Notes under the pieces: generated by a model
Databases searched by the model: none
The model's input: the letters and a program-made list of their open reading frames with translations, nothing else
Told to the model about the DNA's origin: nothing
NCBI GenBank assembly: GCA_900554085.1
Contig: USGA01000066.1
Location: 1-5,319 of the forward strand
Direction: 5' to 3'
Length of the DNA: 5,319 bases
From: an uncultured Clostridia bacterium
GTDB lineage: Bacteria > Bacillota > Clostridia > Christensenellales > CAG-917
Part shown: piece by piece, positions 5,130 through 5,319 of the stretch
Position numbering within the stretch: the stretch's first letter is position 1
How the letters are laid out: each line of letters begins with the position of its first letter
Position numbers and translations under genes: made by a program

Positions 5130-5305
5130 GAGACGACAAGACGAAACTCACTCCCGTGGAAGAACCCAAGGATGAGCCTTCCACCGAGGCGCTGAAGCAG
5201 GCGCGGGAGGATATAAAAAGGGCGAGACAGGCGACGGAAAATTACAAACGCCGCTATTTCGACTATTACGACGACGTGAAGATTTCGCACAGAGAGGATT
5301 GGTGA
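5126..5305 (+). CDS. Small highly charged protein of unknown function (59 aa)
   Basis: I do not recognise this ORF. It begins with the ATG overlapping the yhbY stop (ATGA) and ends in a TGA whose last base is the first base of the next gene's ATG, so both junctions look translationally coupled. Of 59 residues, 29 are Asp, Glu, Lys or Arg. The first 20 residues are Pro-rich (TPVEEPKDEP); residues about 19-43 should form an amphipathic helix with many Lys/Arg, followed by an aromatic patch YFDYYDD (44-50) and a terminal Trp59. There is no signal peptide, membrane segment or cysteine. It has no strong ribosome binding site of its own. Codon choice matches the neighbours (GC-rich third positions). 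Being small, it could be a spurious gap ORF, but the double overlap argues for a real gene. Confidence 0.62.
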   Translation: MRDDKTKLTPVEEPKDEPSTEALKQAREDIKRARQATENYKRRYFDYYDDVKISHREDW

Positions 5306-5319
5306 TGGCGACGCGCTCA
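5305..5319 (+). CDS. Start of a downstream gene (3' partial)
   Basis: ATG at 5305 shares a base with the preceding TGA and has GAGAGGA about 6 nt upstream. Only five codons (MATRS) are present, too few to identify it. By comparison with Bacillus, nadD would be a candidate after yhbY, but the visible residues do not show it. Confidence 0.5.

Overview
The window looks like a stretch of chromosome from an anaerobic member of the Bacillota (Clostridia-like, possibly from an uncultured lineage). The reasons are a ThiT-type thiamine transporter S-component, a monofunctional ThiN-type thiamine pyrophosphokinase, strong GGAG-type ribosome binding sites, tight ATGA overlaps, cysteine-rich cytosolic proteins and two C_GCAxxG_C_C redox-type proteins. 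It is moderately GC-rich with GC-rich third codon positions throughout. I see no mobile element, CRISPR array, rRNA or tRNA, and no compositional break suggesting recent transfer.

Left part (1-1000): the 3' portion of thiT reads rightwards from the window edge and ends at a strong intrinsic terminator (930-956). A second hairpin with a T-rich tail on the minus strand (962-996) terminates the converging operon.

Middle-left (1043-2740, minus strand): a two-gene operon of an S58/P1-family self-processing peptidase followed by thiN, coupled by a 4-nt ATGA overlap. It is driven by a good extended -10 promoter (2712-2740). With thiT this makes a thiamine import and pyrophosphorylation neighbourhood; the role of the peptidase is unknown.

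Divergent control region (2617-2922): about 300 nt without a gene. It holds two divergent extended -10 promoters, a palindrome at the -35 of the leftward one, a short direct repeat spaced 22 bp, and leader hairpins.

Middle-right (2923-4766, plus strand): a three-gene operon of an MscS-type small-conductance channel and two tandem, roughly 60 percent identical C_GCAxxG_C_C proteins. The first junction is a 4-nt ATGA overlap and the second a 12-nt gap with a strong ribosome binding site. This channel plus redox-protein pairing is the most interesting unit here.

Right part (4767-5319, plus strand): a short leader with a nested hairpin, then yhbY (ribosome assembly), an unrecognised charged 59-residue ORF overlapping both neighbours, and the first codons of another gene running off the right edge.
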